Below are positions 49,749 to 57,785 of a stretch of 64,000 nt of DNA, piece by piece. Position 1 is the stretch's first letter; each line of letters begins with the position of its first letter. Where the stretch lies: positions 5,645,501 through 5,709,500 of the forward strand of contig NZ_CP110644.1 in NCBI RefSeq assembly GCF_026153515.1, in the 5' to 3' direction. Below the pieces are notes generated by a model. That model did not search any database. It was not told the DNA's origin and worked only from the letters and a program-made list of their open reading frames with translations. Origin of the DNA: Pseudomonas sp. KU26590. Its GTDB lineage: Bacteria; Pseudomonadota; Gammaproteobacteria; Pseudomonadales; Pseudomonadaceae. The position numbers and the translations under genes were made by a program.

Positions 49749-50699
49749 ATGTCCAAGCCCTACGCGTTTATCAATGACCGCATACAAACCTACTTCACAC
49801 TCAAGAACCGGGTGGGGGGCGGTGCGAAGTTCGATGTGCTTAACGCGCATATCCGAAACGTTGTGGTGATGCCAGGCCAACTGGTGATTGTAAGCGACGG
49901 TTCAAACGGCACTCTCACAGCCGAAGAAACCGAGCTGATGAACCTGGCGCGAAACGTCCATCGTCAAGTGAAAGGCGCGGGCAGCCAGCTCATCGAGAAC
50001 TATGACCTGCTGCAGAACATGCTCAGTTATGGATCGCTGGGTATTGGCGCGGCTACCGGGAGCTGGGGAAAGCACCTGGAGGGTGTGAAGAAAACTCTCG
50101 AAGAGATCGAGCGGCTTTACAAACTGTCGCTGGCGCGCGGAACACCCATCGCCCGGCAGGAATTCATCAACCAGCGGCGAGCGCTGTTTGCCGTACTTGA
50201 TAAGCAATTGGAAGGCATTGCCCGCTGGGGTACCGGGCTACGGAAAAAGGGCCCGCTTAAGAAGATGCTGGGGTTGTCGACCAAGAGTTATCTGCACACA
50301 GGGGAAATACAGGGGTATGCGGAGCGGGTTGGGAGGATCGCTAGAGTGGCGAAGTTGCTGAAATTGGGAACGCCTGTGGGGATTGGGCTGAACACATTAT
50401 CCTCTTACTTGGAGATAAGAGAGGCTTGTTCGGTAGGCCGAACGGAAATGTGTACGAAAGCAAAATATGTAGAAAGCGGGAAACTTGTCACAGGCGTCGC
50501 CTTGGGATTGGCAGGTGGCTACGTTGGAGGGGTTGGAGCGGTCCCACTGTGCATCGTCGTCTTTGGCATCCCCACAGGCGGGGTCGCTGCTCTCGGATGC
50601 GCCATAGTTGGAGGTGTGGCTGTTGGCTACGCGGGAGGCATTGGAGGTGAAATGCTTGGTGAGCAGATGGGTGAGGCAATTTACGAGTGGAAACCCTGA
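49749..50699 (+). CDS. Putative Hcp-linked pore-forming effector, copy 2 (intact)
   Basis: 316 residues, no signal peptide. The N-terminal ~240 residues match copy 1 almost throughout: MSKPYAFINDRIQTYFTLK, NVVVMPGQLVIVSDGS, a helical middle (residues about 55-125) and a basic segment (TGLRKKGPLKKMLGLSTKS). The C-terminal 75 residues hold two Gly-rich hydrophobic stretches with glycine-zipper-like spacing (GVALGLAGGYVGGVGAVPLCI and GCAIVGGVAVGYAGGIGGEM), then EQMGEAIYEWKP. A conserved body with a variable hydrophobic tip is the architecture of polymorphic toxins, and glycine-zipper helices are known in the T6SS pore former Tse4. I do not recognise a named family. Function is inferred from Hcp linkage and the overlapping membrane partner. 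Confidence 0.75.
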   Translation: MSKPYAFINDRIQTYFTLKNRVGGGAKFDVLNAHIRNVVVMPGQLVIVSDGSNGTLTAEETELMNLARNVHRQVKGAGSQLIENYDLLQNMLSYGSLGIGAATGSWGKHLEGVKKTLEEIERLYKLSLARGTPIARQEFINQRRALFAVLDKQLEGIARWGTGLRKKGPLKKMLGLSTKSYLHTGEIQGYAERVGRIARVAKLLKLGTPVGIGLNTLSSYLEIREACSVGRTEMCTKAKYVESGKLVTGVALGLAGGYVGGVGAVPLCIVVFGIPTGGVAALGCAIVGGVAVGYAGGIGGEMLGEQMGEAIYEWKP

Positions 50700-51076
50700 T
50701 GCCTGCATTATCTTACGGGCTACTAGGATTAATCCTAACCATTTCGATATGGACCAACCTTCTGCTTTTGCTGTGGTTTGCGTACAAGCACCTGGACCTT
50801 CTCGAGCATCGCTTGTCAGGGAGTAAATGCATCACCGAGACGAGAAATTTATGGACAGGAGGGATGATTGGCAGGCTTATGCGACTCGGCATGGTATTTA
50901 TCGTTATGTCCATGCCAAGACTCATGTACGTCAGGGGTCATGCCGAGAAAGATGCCCACCGGAGTATCCCCCGCCCTTTGAGACGATGGATGTGGGGAAT
51001 CCACATTGCGCTTCTTACCAACTTCATCGTCTCAATGGCGCTGGCGTGCTTAATAAAAATTTCTGAGCGGTCGTAA
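50699..51076 (+). CDS. Putative membrane immunity protein, copy 2
   Basis: 125 residues. Start ATG 50699 overlaps the effector TGA (TGATG). An in-frame GTG at 50687 would add four residues inside the effector gene. Membrane segments at about 5-28 and 98-119; motifs LLEHRLS, GGMIGRLMRLGMV, MPRLMYVRG and RWMWGIH match the family. It is more distant from copy 1 than the third member is, matching the divergence of the effector C-termini and suggesting a specific cognate pair. Confidence 0.75.
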   Translation: MPALSYGLLGLILTISIWTNLLLLLWFAYKHLDLLEHRLSGSKCITETRNLWTGGMIGRLMRLGMVFIVMSMPRLMYVRGHAEKDAHRSIPRPLRRWMWGIHIALLTNFIVSMALACLIKISERS

Positions 51077-51096
51077 CTTCCCTTAAGGTTAAACAC

Positions 51097-51462
51097 ATGA
51101 CTTACCCTACGACTACTGGCCTGCTCGGGCTGACTTTAATAATATCAATGTGGATCAATATCCTCGTCATGGCATGGTTCACCTATCGAAACATTAACCA
51201 TCTTGAAAACCGACTATCTAACTGCAAGTGCATCAGTGACACCAAAGCCCTTTGGCAAGGAGGATTAATAGGCAGGCAAATGCGGTTGAACATGGTAGTT
51301 ACAGTCATTACGCTGCCCAAAGCGATGTATCGGCGAGGCCGCATCACAAAAAATGCTCACCACTCTGTGCCTCTCCAGCTTAAATTGAGGATCTGGGGAA
51401 TTTACAGCTGGCTTTTCGTTAACTGTACCTGCTTGGCTATATTGGCCTGGCTAATAAAATAA
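51097..51462 (+). CDS. Third immunity-family membrane protein (no cognate effector)
   Basis: 121 residues, starting 20 bp after the previous stop. Shares TYRNI-HLE-LS-C-CI, WQGGLIGRQMRLNMV, MYRRG, AHH and IWGIY with the copy-1 protein (48516), to which it is clearly closer than to its neighbour at 50699. No effector precedes it. It could be an orphan immunity protein kept against a non-self effector related to copy 1, or the remnant of a lost third module. Confidence 0.75.
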   Translation: MTYPTTTGLLGLTLIISMWINILVMAWFTYRNINHLENRLSNCKCISDTKALWQGGLIGRQMRLNMVVTVITLPKAMYRRGRITKNAHHSVPLQLKLRIWGIYSWLFVNCTCLAILAWLIK

Positions 51463-51464
51463 TT

Positions 51465-51947
51465 ATGCCCGAGAAAGTCTGGTGGGTGATGGCGGTATTT
51501 GGAAGCATATCCCTCAATCTCATCATGATGATTTATTTCCAGCTAAATAAGTTAGCCATGGGGAAAATGGACGCCATGAGTGACAACATCTCAACCGGGC
51601 TGCTCTCATTCATCATGCTACCGATGATCGCCGCCCACATTGTGGGCTCCCATATATTCTTCTACATATACCTGGAAAAGATCGAAGACTACCTATGTGA
51701 TATCGAGATTTTTTCATTGAACAGAGCGGTCTGCGGAGACAGTTGTTTCGGACGCAGGATGAGGGAAACCTTCGTAATGCTGATTGCCGTCGCCCCAGAG
51801 ATCTTCTGGCGGCAGGAGCGCATTCCCAGGCAAAAACTGCTCAAATTACCTCCCCGACTGCTGTGGGGAGTGCGGATAATTTATGGGTCGATGATTCTCA
51901 TCAGTGTGAGTAGCGGACTGCTCTATTATTTTCGTGCGCCTCATTAG
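51465..51947 (+). CDS. Fourth, larger and divergent member of the immunity-like family
   Basis: 160 residues, beginning 2 bp after the previous stop, so in one transcript. It has an extra N-terminal membrane segment (VMAVFGSISLNLIMMIYFQL) before the region that aligns with the others: HIFFYIYLEKIEDYLCD, GRRMRETFVMLIAVAPEIFWRQ, PRLLWGVRIIYGSMIL. The GRxMR, proline and WG positions are kept, but overall identity is low. Distant homology is my reading by eye. The gene is AT-rich like its neighbours. Confidence 0.65.
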   Translation: MPEKVWWVMAVFGSISLNLIMMIYFQLNKLAMGKMDAMSDNISTGLLSFIMLPMIAAHIVGSHIFFYIYLEKIEDYLCDIEIFSLNRAVCGDSCFGRRMRETFVMLIAVAPEIFWRQERIPRQKLLKLPPRLLWGVRIIYGSMILISVSSGLLYYFRAPH

Positions 51948-52174
51948 TGCACTCAAAGGGCGCTACCTTGGCATGGGTCTACTTCTCCGCAGATTGAAAA
52001 ACGAAAATTAAGGTACTGAGCTGCCAACCTCCATCATCAAGCTTTGCAGGTCAGCGATACCTCTGAAGAACCGATTCGCGAACTATTCCCCCTCCTCTCC
52101 TCTCTTAGTCCAGCAGACCAGACGGCGCACGCCCGCCGTCTACACTTCCCACACGACCAAAAGAGGATTCCCCC

Positions 52175-53068
52175 ATGCTATGGAAAAAAGGACGTCGCAG
52201 TGACAACGTCGTGGACGCACGTGGCGATTCCGGGGGTGGCGGTGGTGGCGGGATGCGCATCGGCGGCAAGGGGCTGGGGATTGGCGGGATCGTGATCATC
52301 GTCGCGATTGGCCTGCTGACCGGACAGGATCCGATGCGGATTCTGGGCGAGATCACCGGGCAGATGGGTTCGGAGCAGACCGCAGCGGTCAACCCGCAAA
52401 CGCGCCAGGCGCCGCCAGCCAATGACGAACAGGCCGATTTTGTGCGCGCGATCCTGGGCGACACTGAGGACACGTGGCAGCAGGTCTTCCAGCAAATGGG
52501 GAGCCAGTACAAGGCGCCGACCCTGATTCTGTTCAGCGGCCGGGTGCAATCGGCCTGTGGCTCGGCTTCTTCGGCGAGCGGCCCGTTCTATTGCCCGGCT
52601 GACCAGCGCGTGTATCTGGACATGGAGTTTTTCCGTGAGATGAGTCAGCGCTTCAAGGCGGCGGGAGATTTCGCTCAGGCGTACGTGATTGCTCACGAAG
52701 TTGGCCATCATGTGCAGACCTTGCTGGGGGTTTCGGCTAAAGTTGACGCCGCCCGCCAACGCGGCATGAAAATGGAAGGTGACAACGGTTTGCTGGTGCG
52801 TCAGGAGCTGCAAGCTGACTGCCTGGCAGGTGTTTGGGCCAACAACGCACAAAAGCGTTTGAACTGGCTGGAGCCGGGTGATATTGAAGAAGCGCTGAAC
52901 GCCGCCAACGCCATTGGCGACGACCGCTTGCAGCAACAGGGTCAGGGCCGGGTCGTGCCAGACTCGTTTACCCACGGCACATCTGCCCAGCGGGTCCGCT
53001 GGTTCAAGACAGGTTTTGCCCAGGGACAAATCAACCAATGCGATACGTTCGCCGCCAAGAGCCTCTGA
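52175..53068 (+). CDS. YpfJ-type neutral zinc metallopeptidase
   Basis: 297 residues. A charged and Gly-rich N-terminus (RGDSGGGGGGGMRIGGKGLGIGG) precedes a single membrane anchor (IVIIVAIGLLTG, about residues 42-54). The catalytic zinc motif is HEVGHH at 174-179 with the third ligand in ELQADC (about 211-216). Members of this family (PF04228) are predicted membrane-anchored proteases with no settled substrate. AAGAGGA precedes ATG 52175. It marks the return to core genome after the Hcp island. Confidence 0.9.
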   Translation: MLWKKGRRSDNVVDARGDSGGGGGGGMRIGGKGLGIGGIVIIVAIGLLTGQDPMRILGEITGQMGSEQTAAVNPQTRQAPPANDEQADFVRAILGDTEDTWQQVFQQMGSQYKAPTLILFSGRVQSACGSASSASGPFYCPADQRVYLDMEFFREMSQRFKAAGDFAQAYVIAHEVGHHVQTLLGVSAKVDAARQRGMKMEGDNGLLVRQELQADCLAGVWANNAQKRLNWLEPGDIEEALNAANAIGDDRLQQQGQGRVVPDSFTHGTSAQRVRWFKTGFAQGQINQCDTFAAKSL

Positions 53069-53072
53069 TCAC

Positions 53073-54062
53073 ATGATGAAACCGCTTTCGATCCTGTTGT
53101 TGGGCACCCTGATGAGCCTCAATGCTCATGCGGCGGATCAGGCGGTTAAATCCATCAGCCCCGACCGGCTACAGATCAACGGGACGACCCAGGCCACGCT
53201 TGGCCTGAGCCAGAGCTGGGTACGTCCCAGCCCGCAGGTCCAGCGGGTGGTCATCGTTTTTCACGGTCGTCTGCGCAACGCGCAAACCTACCTGCGCAGT
53301 GTCGAGCGCGCAGCCAACCAGTCACGGCAGCGCTCGAAAACGCTGCTGATCGCGCCGCAGTTTCTCGATGAAAAAGACATCGCAGAGCACCGCCTGCCCG
53401 AGTCGGTGCTGCGCTGGCACGCCAATGACTGGATGGCGGGCGACAAGTCGCTGGGGCCAAAGCCGGTCAGCTCGTTCGTGGTCATCGATCACATCCTCAA
53501 GCGTCTGAGCGACAGCAAGCTGTTTCCCAACCTCAAGGAGATCGTGATCGCAGGCCACTCGGGCGGTGCTCAGGTTGTGCAGCGTTACGCGATGATCGGC
53601 GGCAAGGAAGACGCGTTGTTGAAGAAGGAAGGCATCAAGTTGCGGTACGTGATCGCCAATCCGTCTTCGTATGCGTATTTCGACGCGACTCGGCCGATGC
53701 CGGTTGATGCGGCGAGCTGCCCGACCTTCGACACCTGGAAATACGGCATGAACAAGCTGCCCGCGTATGCCGGCAAGGAAACACCGGCCGAGCTTGAGGC
53801 TGCGTACGTGAAGCGGGACATTACTTATCTGCTGGGCGAACTGGACACCGATCCCGAGCATCCGGCGCTGGACAAGGATTGCGGCGCCGAAGCGCAGGGG
53901 CCGCATCGTCTGGCCCGTGGTCACAACTATTTCGATTACCTGACCAAGCGTCATCCGGAAGGCTTGAATCAACGCCTGGTGGAAGTGAAAAACGTCGGGC
54001 ACAACGGCGACGCGATCTTCACGTCACCTGAAGGGCAGACGGCGTTGTTCAAGGCAAATTGA
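53073..54062 (+). CDS. Secreted alpha/beta hydrolase-like protein
   Basis: 329 residues with a signal peptide MMKPLSILLLGTLMSLNAHA (cleavage about residue 20). VVIVFHGRLRNAQTY is the oxyanion region, IVIAGHSGGAQVVQRY (GxSxGG) the nucleophile elbow, and VGHNGDAIF a likely catalytic histidine. It lies 5 bp after the protease stop, so the two are probably cotranscribed. Substrate unknown. Confidence 0.82.
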   Translation: MMKPLSILLLGTLMSLNAHAADQAVKSISPDRLQINGTTQATLGLSQSWVRPSPQVQRVVIVFHGRLRNAQTYLRSVERAANQSRQRSKTLLIAPQFLDEKDIAEHRLPESVLRWHANDWMAGDKSLGPKPVSSFVVIDHILKRLSDSKLFPNLKEIVIAGHSGGAQVVQRYAMIGGKEDALLKKEGIKLRYVIANPSSYAYFDATRPMPVDAASCPTFDTWKYGMNKLPAYAGKETPAELEAAYVKRDITYLLGELDTDPEHPALDKDCGAEAQGPHRLARGHNYFDYLTKRHPEGLNQRLVEVKNVGHNGDAIFTSPEGQTALFKAN

Positions 54063-54095
54063 TATCGGTTAACAGCTGCGGTGGGTCCCGGCTCA

Positions 54096-54342
54096 TTCCC
54101 GGCTGAAGCCGGTCCCACGGTCTAGACGCGGCACGACGTAGGGCTCGCTTCAGCGGGGAAGAGGCCGGTGTGAACACCACCAATTTTGCGGTGTAACGCC
54201 ATACGCCTTCCCGGCTAAAGCCGGTCCCACGATTTAAACGCAATCCGTCAGTAGGACCGGCTTTAGCCGGGAAGAGGCCAGTGGGAACAGCATCAATTTG
54301 TGGTGAATTGACGGACGCCTTCCCGGCTGAAGCCGGTCCTAC
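54096..54342. repeat. Cluster of about five REP elements
   Basis: CCCGGCTGAAGCCGGTCCCAC at 54099, a degenerate copy at 54138-54161, then consensus units at about 54207-54230, 54251-54274 (inverted) and 54319-54342. They fill the space between the convergent hydrolase and HAD genes, which contains nothing else I can call. Confidence 0.85.
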
Positions 54343-54358
54343 TATTCAAACGCGCGGC

Positions 54359-54955
54359 CTATTTCACTCCAATCATCTTCATTAACCCCACGCAATCCGC
54401 TGCATGCCAGTCAGTCAATTCCGGCCACGGGTTTTCCGGCAGGTTGACCAACACGGTCTGAGTGCCTGCCGCCCGACCGCAGGCCAGGTCAAACTGGTAA
54501 TCGCCGACCATCACCATGTCCGCAGGCTGCACATTCCACGCGTGCGCGAGTTTCAGCAAACCACCCGGATCAGGTTTGGGTGCGGCTTCGTCCCGACCGA
54601 GCACATCATCTGTGGCAAAGCAGTCTGCGATGCCGATGGCGTCCAGCGTAATGTGCGCGAGCTCCCGGGCGTTGCGGGTCAGAATGCCGAGACGATAACC
54701 CCGCGCCGCCAGCTCCCTCACCAACTCGACCGCGCCCGTCGCGGGTTTGGACTCTATCGCCACCGCGCGCTCGTGCTCCAGCAGCCAGGCATGTTTCGCC
54801 GCCGCAACATCGGCAGGCAGCGCGGCGAGATGCCCGAGGATGTCATCCTCCTGGGGGATATCCAGCGCGCGCTTGATGGCCGGAAAATCATGGGCGGCGA
54901 CGGTCAGCGTGCCGTCCATGTCGAATACCCAGTGGCGTACCTGTGTGAGGCTCAT
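54359..54955 (-). CDS. HAD-superfamily hydrolase (phosphatase)
   Basis: 198 residues from ATG 54955 (MSLTQVRHWVFDMDGTLTVAAHDF). Motif I is FDMDGTL with both aspartates, motif II in LGILTRNARE (T), motif III K in APKPDPGG, motif IV in MVGDYQFDLACG. It belongs to the PGP-like subgroup. Its start overlaps the TesB stop by ATGA, so it is the second gene of that pair. Substrate unknown. Confidence 0.9.
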   Translation of the reverse strand: MSLTQVRHWVFDMDGTLTVAAHDFPAIKRALDIPQEDDILGHLAALPADVAAAKHAWLLEHERAVAIESKPATGAVELVRELAARGYRLGILTRNARELAHITLDAIGIADCFATDDVLGRDEAAPKPDPGGLLKLAHAWNVQPADMVMVGDYQFDLACGRAAGTQTVLVNLPENPWPELTDWHAADCVGLMKMIGVK

Positions 54956-55821
54956 GACCAATCCTTGCGGTGGCGAATCAAACCTTCCTGACTGACCGAA
55001 GCCACGAGTTTGCCCGCGCGGTTGAAGACGCTGCCACGGGAAAACCCGCGGGAGTTGCCGGCCCATGGGCTGTCCATGGCATAGAGCAGCCAGTCATCGG
55101 CGCGCAGTTCCCCGTGGAACCACAGCGAGTGATCGAGGCTGGCGATCTGCATGTCCTTCTGCCAGACCGTTTTGCCATGGGGCAGCAGGGACGTGGTCAG
55201 CAGATTGAAATCCGAGGCATAAGCGAGCATGTAGCGGTGCAAGGCAGGGATGTCAGGCAGCGTGCCGTCGGCGCGAAACCAGATGTATTTGACCGGGTCC
55301 GCAGGCTTGGGGTTGTAGGGATCAGACTCAGTGACCGGCCGGAACTCGATAGGCTTGGGGCACAGCAGTTTGTCCTTCATGTGCTCGGGAATCAGGTGCT
55401 CGCGTTGACGCATCAATTCGAGCTCGGACGGCAGGCTTTCAGGACCGACTACTTGTGGCATCTGCGTCTGGTGCTCGAAGCCTTCTTCGTCGTATTGGAA
55501 CGACGCGCTGCAGGTGAAGATCGGCTGCCCCTTCTGAATGGCCGTCACCCGGCGCGTGCTGAAGCTGCCGCCGTCGCGGACCCGGTCGACCTGATACACC
55601 ACGGGCAAGTGCGCGTCGCCGGGGCGCAGGAAATAGCCATGCAGCGAATGCACATGGCGCGCGTCTTCGACTGTCTTGCTCGCCGCCGACAGCGACTGCC
55701 CCAGCACCTGACCGCCAAACAGCTGGCGAAAGCCAAGGTCCTGGCTGCGTCCGCGAAAGAGATTTTCTTCGATCGGCTCCAGGCTCAACAGCGACACCAG
55801 ATCATCCAGCACGTGACTCAT
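54952..55821 (-). CDS. tesB: Acyl-CoA thioesterase II
   Basis: 289 residues, double hot-dog fold. LEPIEENLFRGRSQDLGFRQLFGGQVLGQSL at the N-terminus and SLDHSLWFHGELRADDWLLYAMDSPWAG near the C-terminus contain the catalytic region of TesB (Asp-Thr/Ser-Gln triad). It hydrolyses medium and long acyl-CoA. Overlaps the HAD gene by 4 nt. Confidence 0.95.
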   Translation of the reverse strand: MSHVLDDLVSLLSLEPIEENLFRGRSQDLGFRQLFGGQVLGQSLSAASKTVEDARHVHSLHGYFLRPGDAHLPVVYQVDRVRDGGSFSTRRVTAIQKGQPIFTCSASFQYDEEGFEHQTQMPQVVGPESLPSELELMRQREHLIPEHMKDKLLCPKPIEFRPVTESDPYNPKPADPVKYIWFRADGTLPDIPALHRYMLAYASDFNLLTTSLLPHGKTVWQKDMQIASLDHSLWFHGELRADDWLLYAMDSPWAGNSRGFSRGSVFNRAGKLVASVSQEGLIRHRKDWS

Positions 55822-55949
55822 TCAGGGTTCCTTACACGGTCTTCTTGCACACCGTCATCACATCAGTCAGGCCATGGGCGCCGAAGGTCGGCGCCCATGG
55901 AAGTTAGGCGAAATGATACAGAGGTTTGTAGCCCGATTCCCGCAGCTGT

Positions 55950-56513
55950 TTACAGGGTCGCCAGCCAGCCCGCCCGGTTGATGCGGTACAACACGTGGGG
56001 CCTGAGCGGGTGGCCGTCGGGCAATTTCAGATGATCGAAGTTGTCCCCCGGGTCGTTGCGCATGCCGATGGCCTGCATGACCTTTTGCGAGGGCAGATTG
56101 TTGACCGCCGCGAATGCCACAATTTCATCCAGATCCAGGTGCTCGAAGCCGCAGCCGAGCACCGTCCAGGCGGCTTCGCTGGCGTAACCAAGGCCCCAGT
56201 GCTCGCGGGCCAGGCGCCAGCCGATCTCCACCGCAGGCGTAAATCCTGCCTCGAAGCCCACCACGCTCAAGCCGGTAAAGCCGATGAATTCGCCGGTGTC
56301 CTTGCGTTCGAGGGCCCAGAATCCAAAGCCGTACTCGGCAAAATGTCCGCGCACGCGGCCGATCAGCTTGGCGCTTTCCATGCGGCTCAACGGCTGCGGG
56401 AAGTAGCGCATCACTTGTGGATCGGCGCACATCTGCGCGAAGGCCGGCAAATCATCATCTCGCCATTGACGCATCAACAAGCGTGCGCTGTTGAGCTCAA
56501 GAATCGGCTCCAT
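55950..56513 (-). CDS. GNAT-family N-acetyltransferase (RimJ/RimL type)
   Basis: 187 residues from ATG 56513 (MEPILELNSARLLMRQWRDDDL), the typical opening of the Acetyltransf_3 group. The acetyl-CoA-binding region is IGWRLAREHWGLGYASEA (R/Q-x-x-G-x-G/A), followed by VNNLPSQKVMQAIGM. It acetylates an unidentified amine. It is transcribed away from the HDAC-like gene. Confidence 0.9.
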   Translation of the reverse strand: MEPILELNSARLLMRQWRDDDLPAFAQMCADPQVMRYFPQPLSRMESAKLIGRVRGHFAEYGFGFWALERKDTGEFIGFTGLSVVGFEAGFTPAVEIGWRLAREHWGLGYASEAAWTVLGCGFEHLDLDEIVAFAAVNNLPSQKVMQAIGMRNDPGDNFDHLKLPDGHPLRPHVLYRINRAGWLATL

Positions 56514-56641
56514 CGATCGTCTCCCTTTTGCCTCGCCTTTCAAATTGCCCGCCGACTGGCGACCTTCCCGCTCAGGCAAATCGCTGTGCGGTGAACGCCA
56601 GAACTGGCAAGATTCCCCTTCGAACCAGACGCGTGCCCACC

Positions 56642-57559
56642 ATGCCCCTGCCCCTCATTTACCACGAAGACTACAGCCCGGACTTTCCGCCCGACCATCG
56701 CTTCCCGATGGACAAGTTCCGGCTTCTGCGCGACCACCTTATCGACAGCGGCCTGACAACAGATGCTCAATTGTTTCGCCCGCAGGTCTGCCCAACGGAC
56801 ATCCTCGCGCTGGCCCATGACCCTGGTTACATCAGCCGCTATATGGACGGCGCGCTGTCGCGGGAAGATCAGCGGCGCCTTGGCCTGCCCTGGACCGAGG
56901 ATCTGGCCCGACGTACGGTACGCGCAGTAGGTGGCTCTTTGCTGACAGCGGAACTCGCGCTGCAACACGGCCTGGCCTGTCACCTCGCCGGCGGCACCCA
57001 CCATGCGCATTACGATTACCCGGCCGGGTTCTGCATCTTCAATGACCTGGCGATCATCAGTCAGTACCTGCTGCAAAGCGGCCGGGTCGACCGGGTGCTG
57101 ATTTTCGATTGCGACGTGCATCAGGGCGACGGCACCGCGCGGATTCTCGAACACACCGAAGACGCAATCACCGTCTCGCTGCACTGTGAAAAGAACTTCC
57201 CCGCGCGCAAGGCCCAAAGTGACTGGGACATTCCGCTGCCGATGGGCATGGGCGATGACGATTATCTGAAGGTGGTCGACGACACGCTCAATTACCTGCT
57301 GCCGCTGTATCAACCCGATCTGGTGCTGTACGACGCTGGCGTGGATGTACACAAGGACGATGCGCTGGGGTATTTGCAGCTGACCGATGCGGGGGTTGCC
57401 CGCCGCGACGAAGCAGTGATGCGTCATTGCCTGGGCCGGGACATTCCGGTGATGGGCGTGATTGGCGGTGGCTATAGCAAGGATCGAGAGGCGCTTGCCC
57501 GGCGGCACGGGATTCTTCACCACAGCGCGCAACGGGTGTGGGTGGAGCGCGGGCTATGA
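56642..57559 (+). CDS. Histone-deacetylase-family hydrolase
   Basis: 305 residues from ATG 56642 (MPLPLIYHEDYSPDFPPDHRFPMDKF). Class II/IV HDAC motifs: LAGGTHHAHYDYPAGFCIFND (His pair), IFDCDVHQGDGTA with zinc ligands Asp and His, and LYDAGVDVHKDDALG. The Tyr of the GGGY motif is in VIGGGYSKD. Bacterial members act on acetylated amines or small molecules. Probably monocistronic. Confidence 0.92.
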   Translation: MPLPLIYHEDYSPDFPPDHRFPMDKFRLLRDHLIDSGLTTDAQLFRPQVCPTDILALAHDPGYISRYMDGALSREDQRRLGLPWTEDLARRTVRAVGGSLLTAELALQHGLACHLAGGTHHAHYDYPAGFCIFNDLAIISQYLLQSGRVDRVLIFDCDVHQGDGTARILEHTEDAITVSLHCEKNFPARKAQSDWDIPLPMGMGDDDYLKVVDDTLNYLLPLYQPDLVLYDAGVDVHKDDALGYLQLTDAGVARRDEAVMRHCLGRDIPVMGVIGGGYSKDREALARRHGILHHSAQRVWVERGL

Positions 57560-57573
57560 GTGGCCACTGATAC

Positions 57574-57601
57574 TCATTCGCGAGCAGGCTCGCTCCCGCA
57601 G
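57574..57601. repeat. Single diverged REP
   Basis: CATTCGCGAGCAGGCTCGCTCCCGC resembles half of a REP pair, just past the HDAC-like stop. Confidence 0.55.
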
Positions 57602-57604
57602 ACT

Positions 57605-57724
57605 TACCCACATCCCCTGTGGAACGGCCTGTGGATAACCTGAGTGCAAGGGCACGAACCCCTGATTACACTGGGCTTGGCGCGCACTGTACGTTTTTTG
57701 ACCAAAAAGTTTTCCACAGGCTGG
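57605..57724 (+). repeat. Conserved intergenic element, copy 3
   Basis: TACCCACAT, CTGTGGAAC, CTGTGGATAACC (+22 from CCCACAT), GGCTTGGCGC (+67), T6 at 57694-57699 and CAGGCTGG near the end: same order and spacing as at 6345-6465 and, less fully, 6143-6260. It ends about 62 bp before the flavoprotein ATG. Confidence 0.65.
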
Positions 57725-57785
57725 CCGCGTTTCACGAAGCTCGCGTAGAATGCGCGCCCCTCATCCAACCTGTGTCCGCTTAGCC

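Noticed and set aside
45396..52174. A complete type VI secretion cluster
   Set aside because: Only Hcp, effector and immunity-like genes are present; no tssB/C, clpV, vgrG or PAAR genes in the window.
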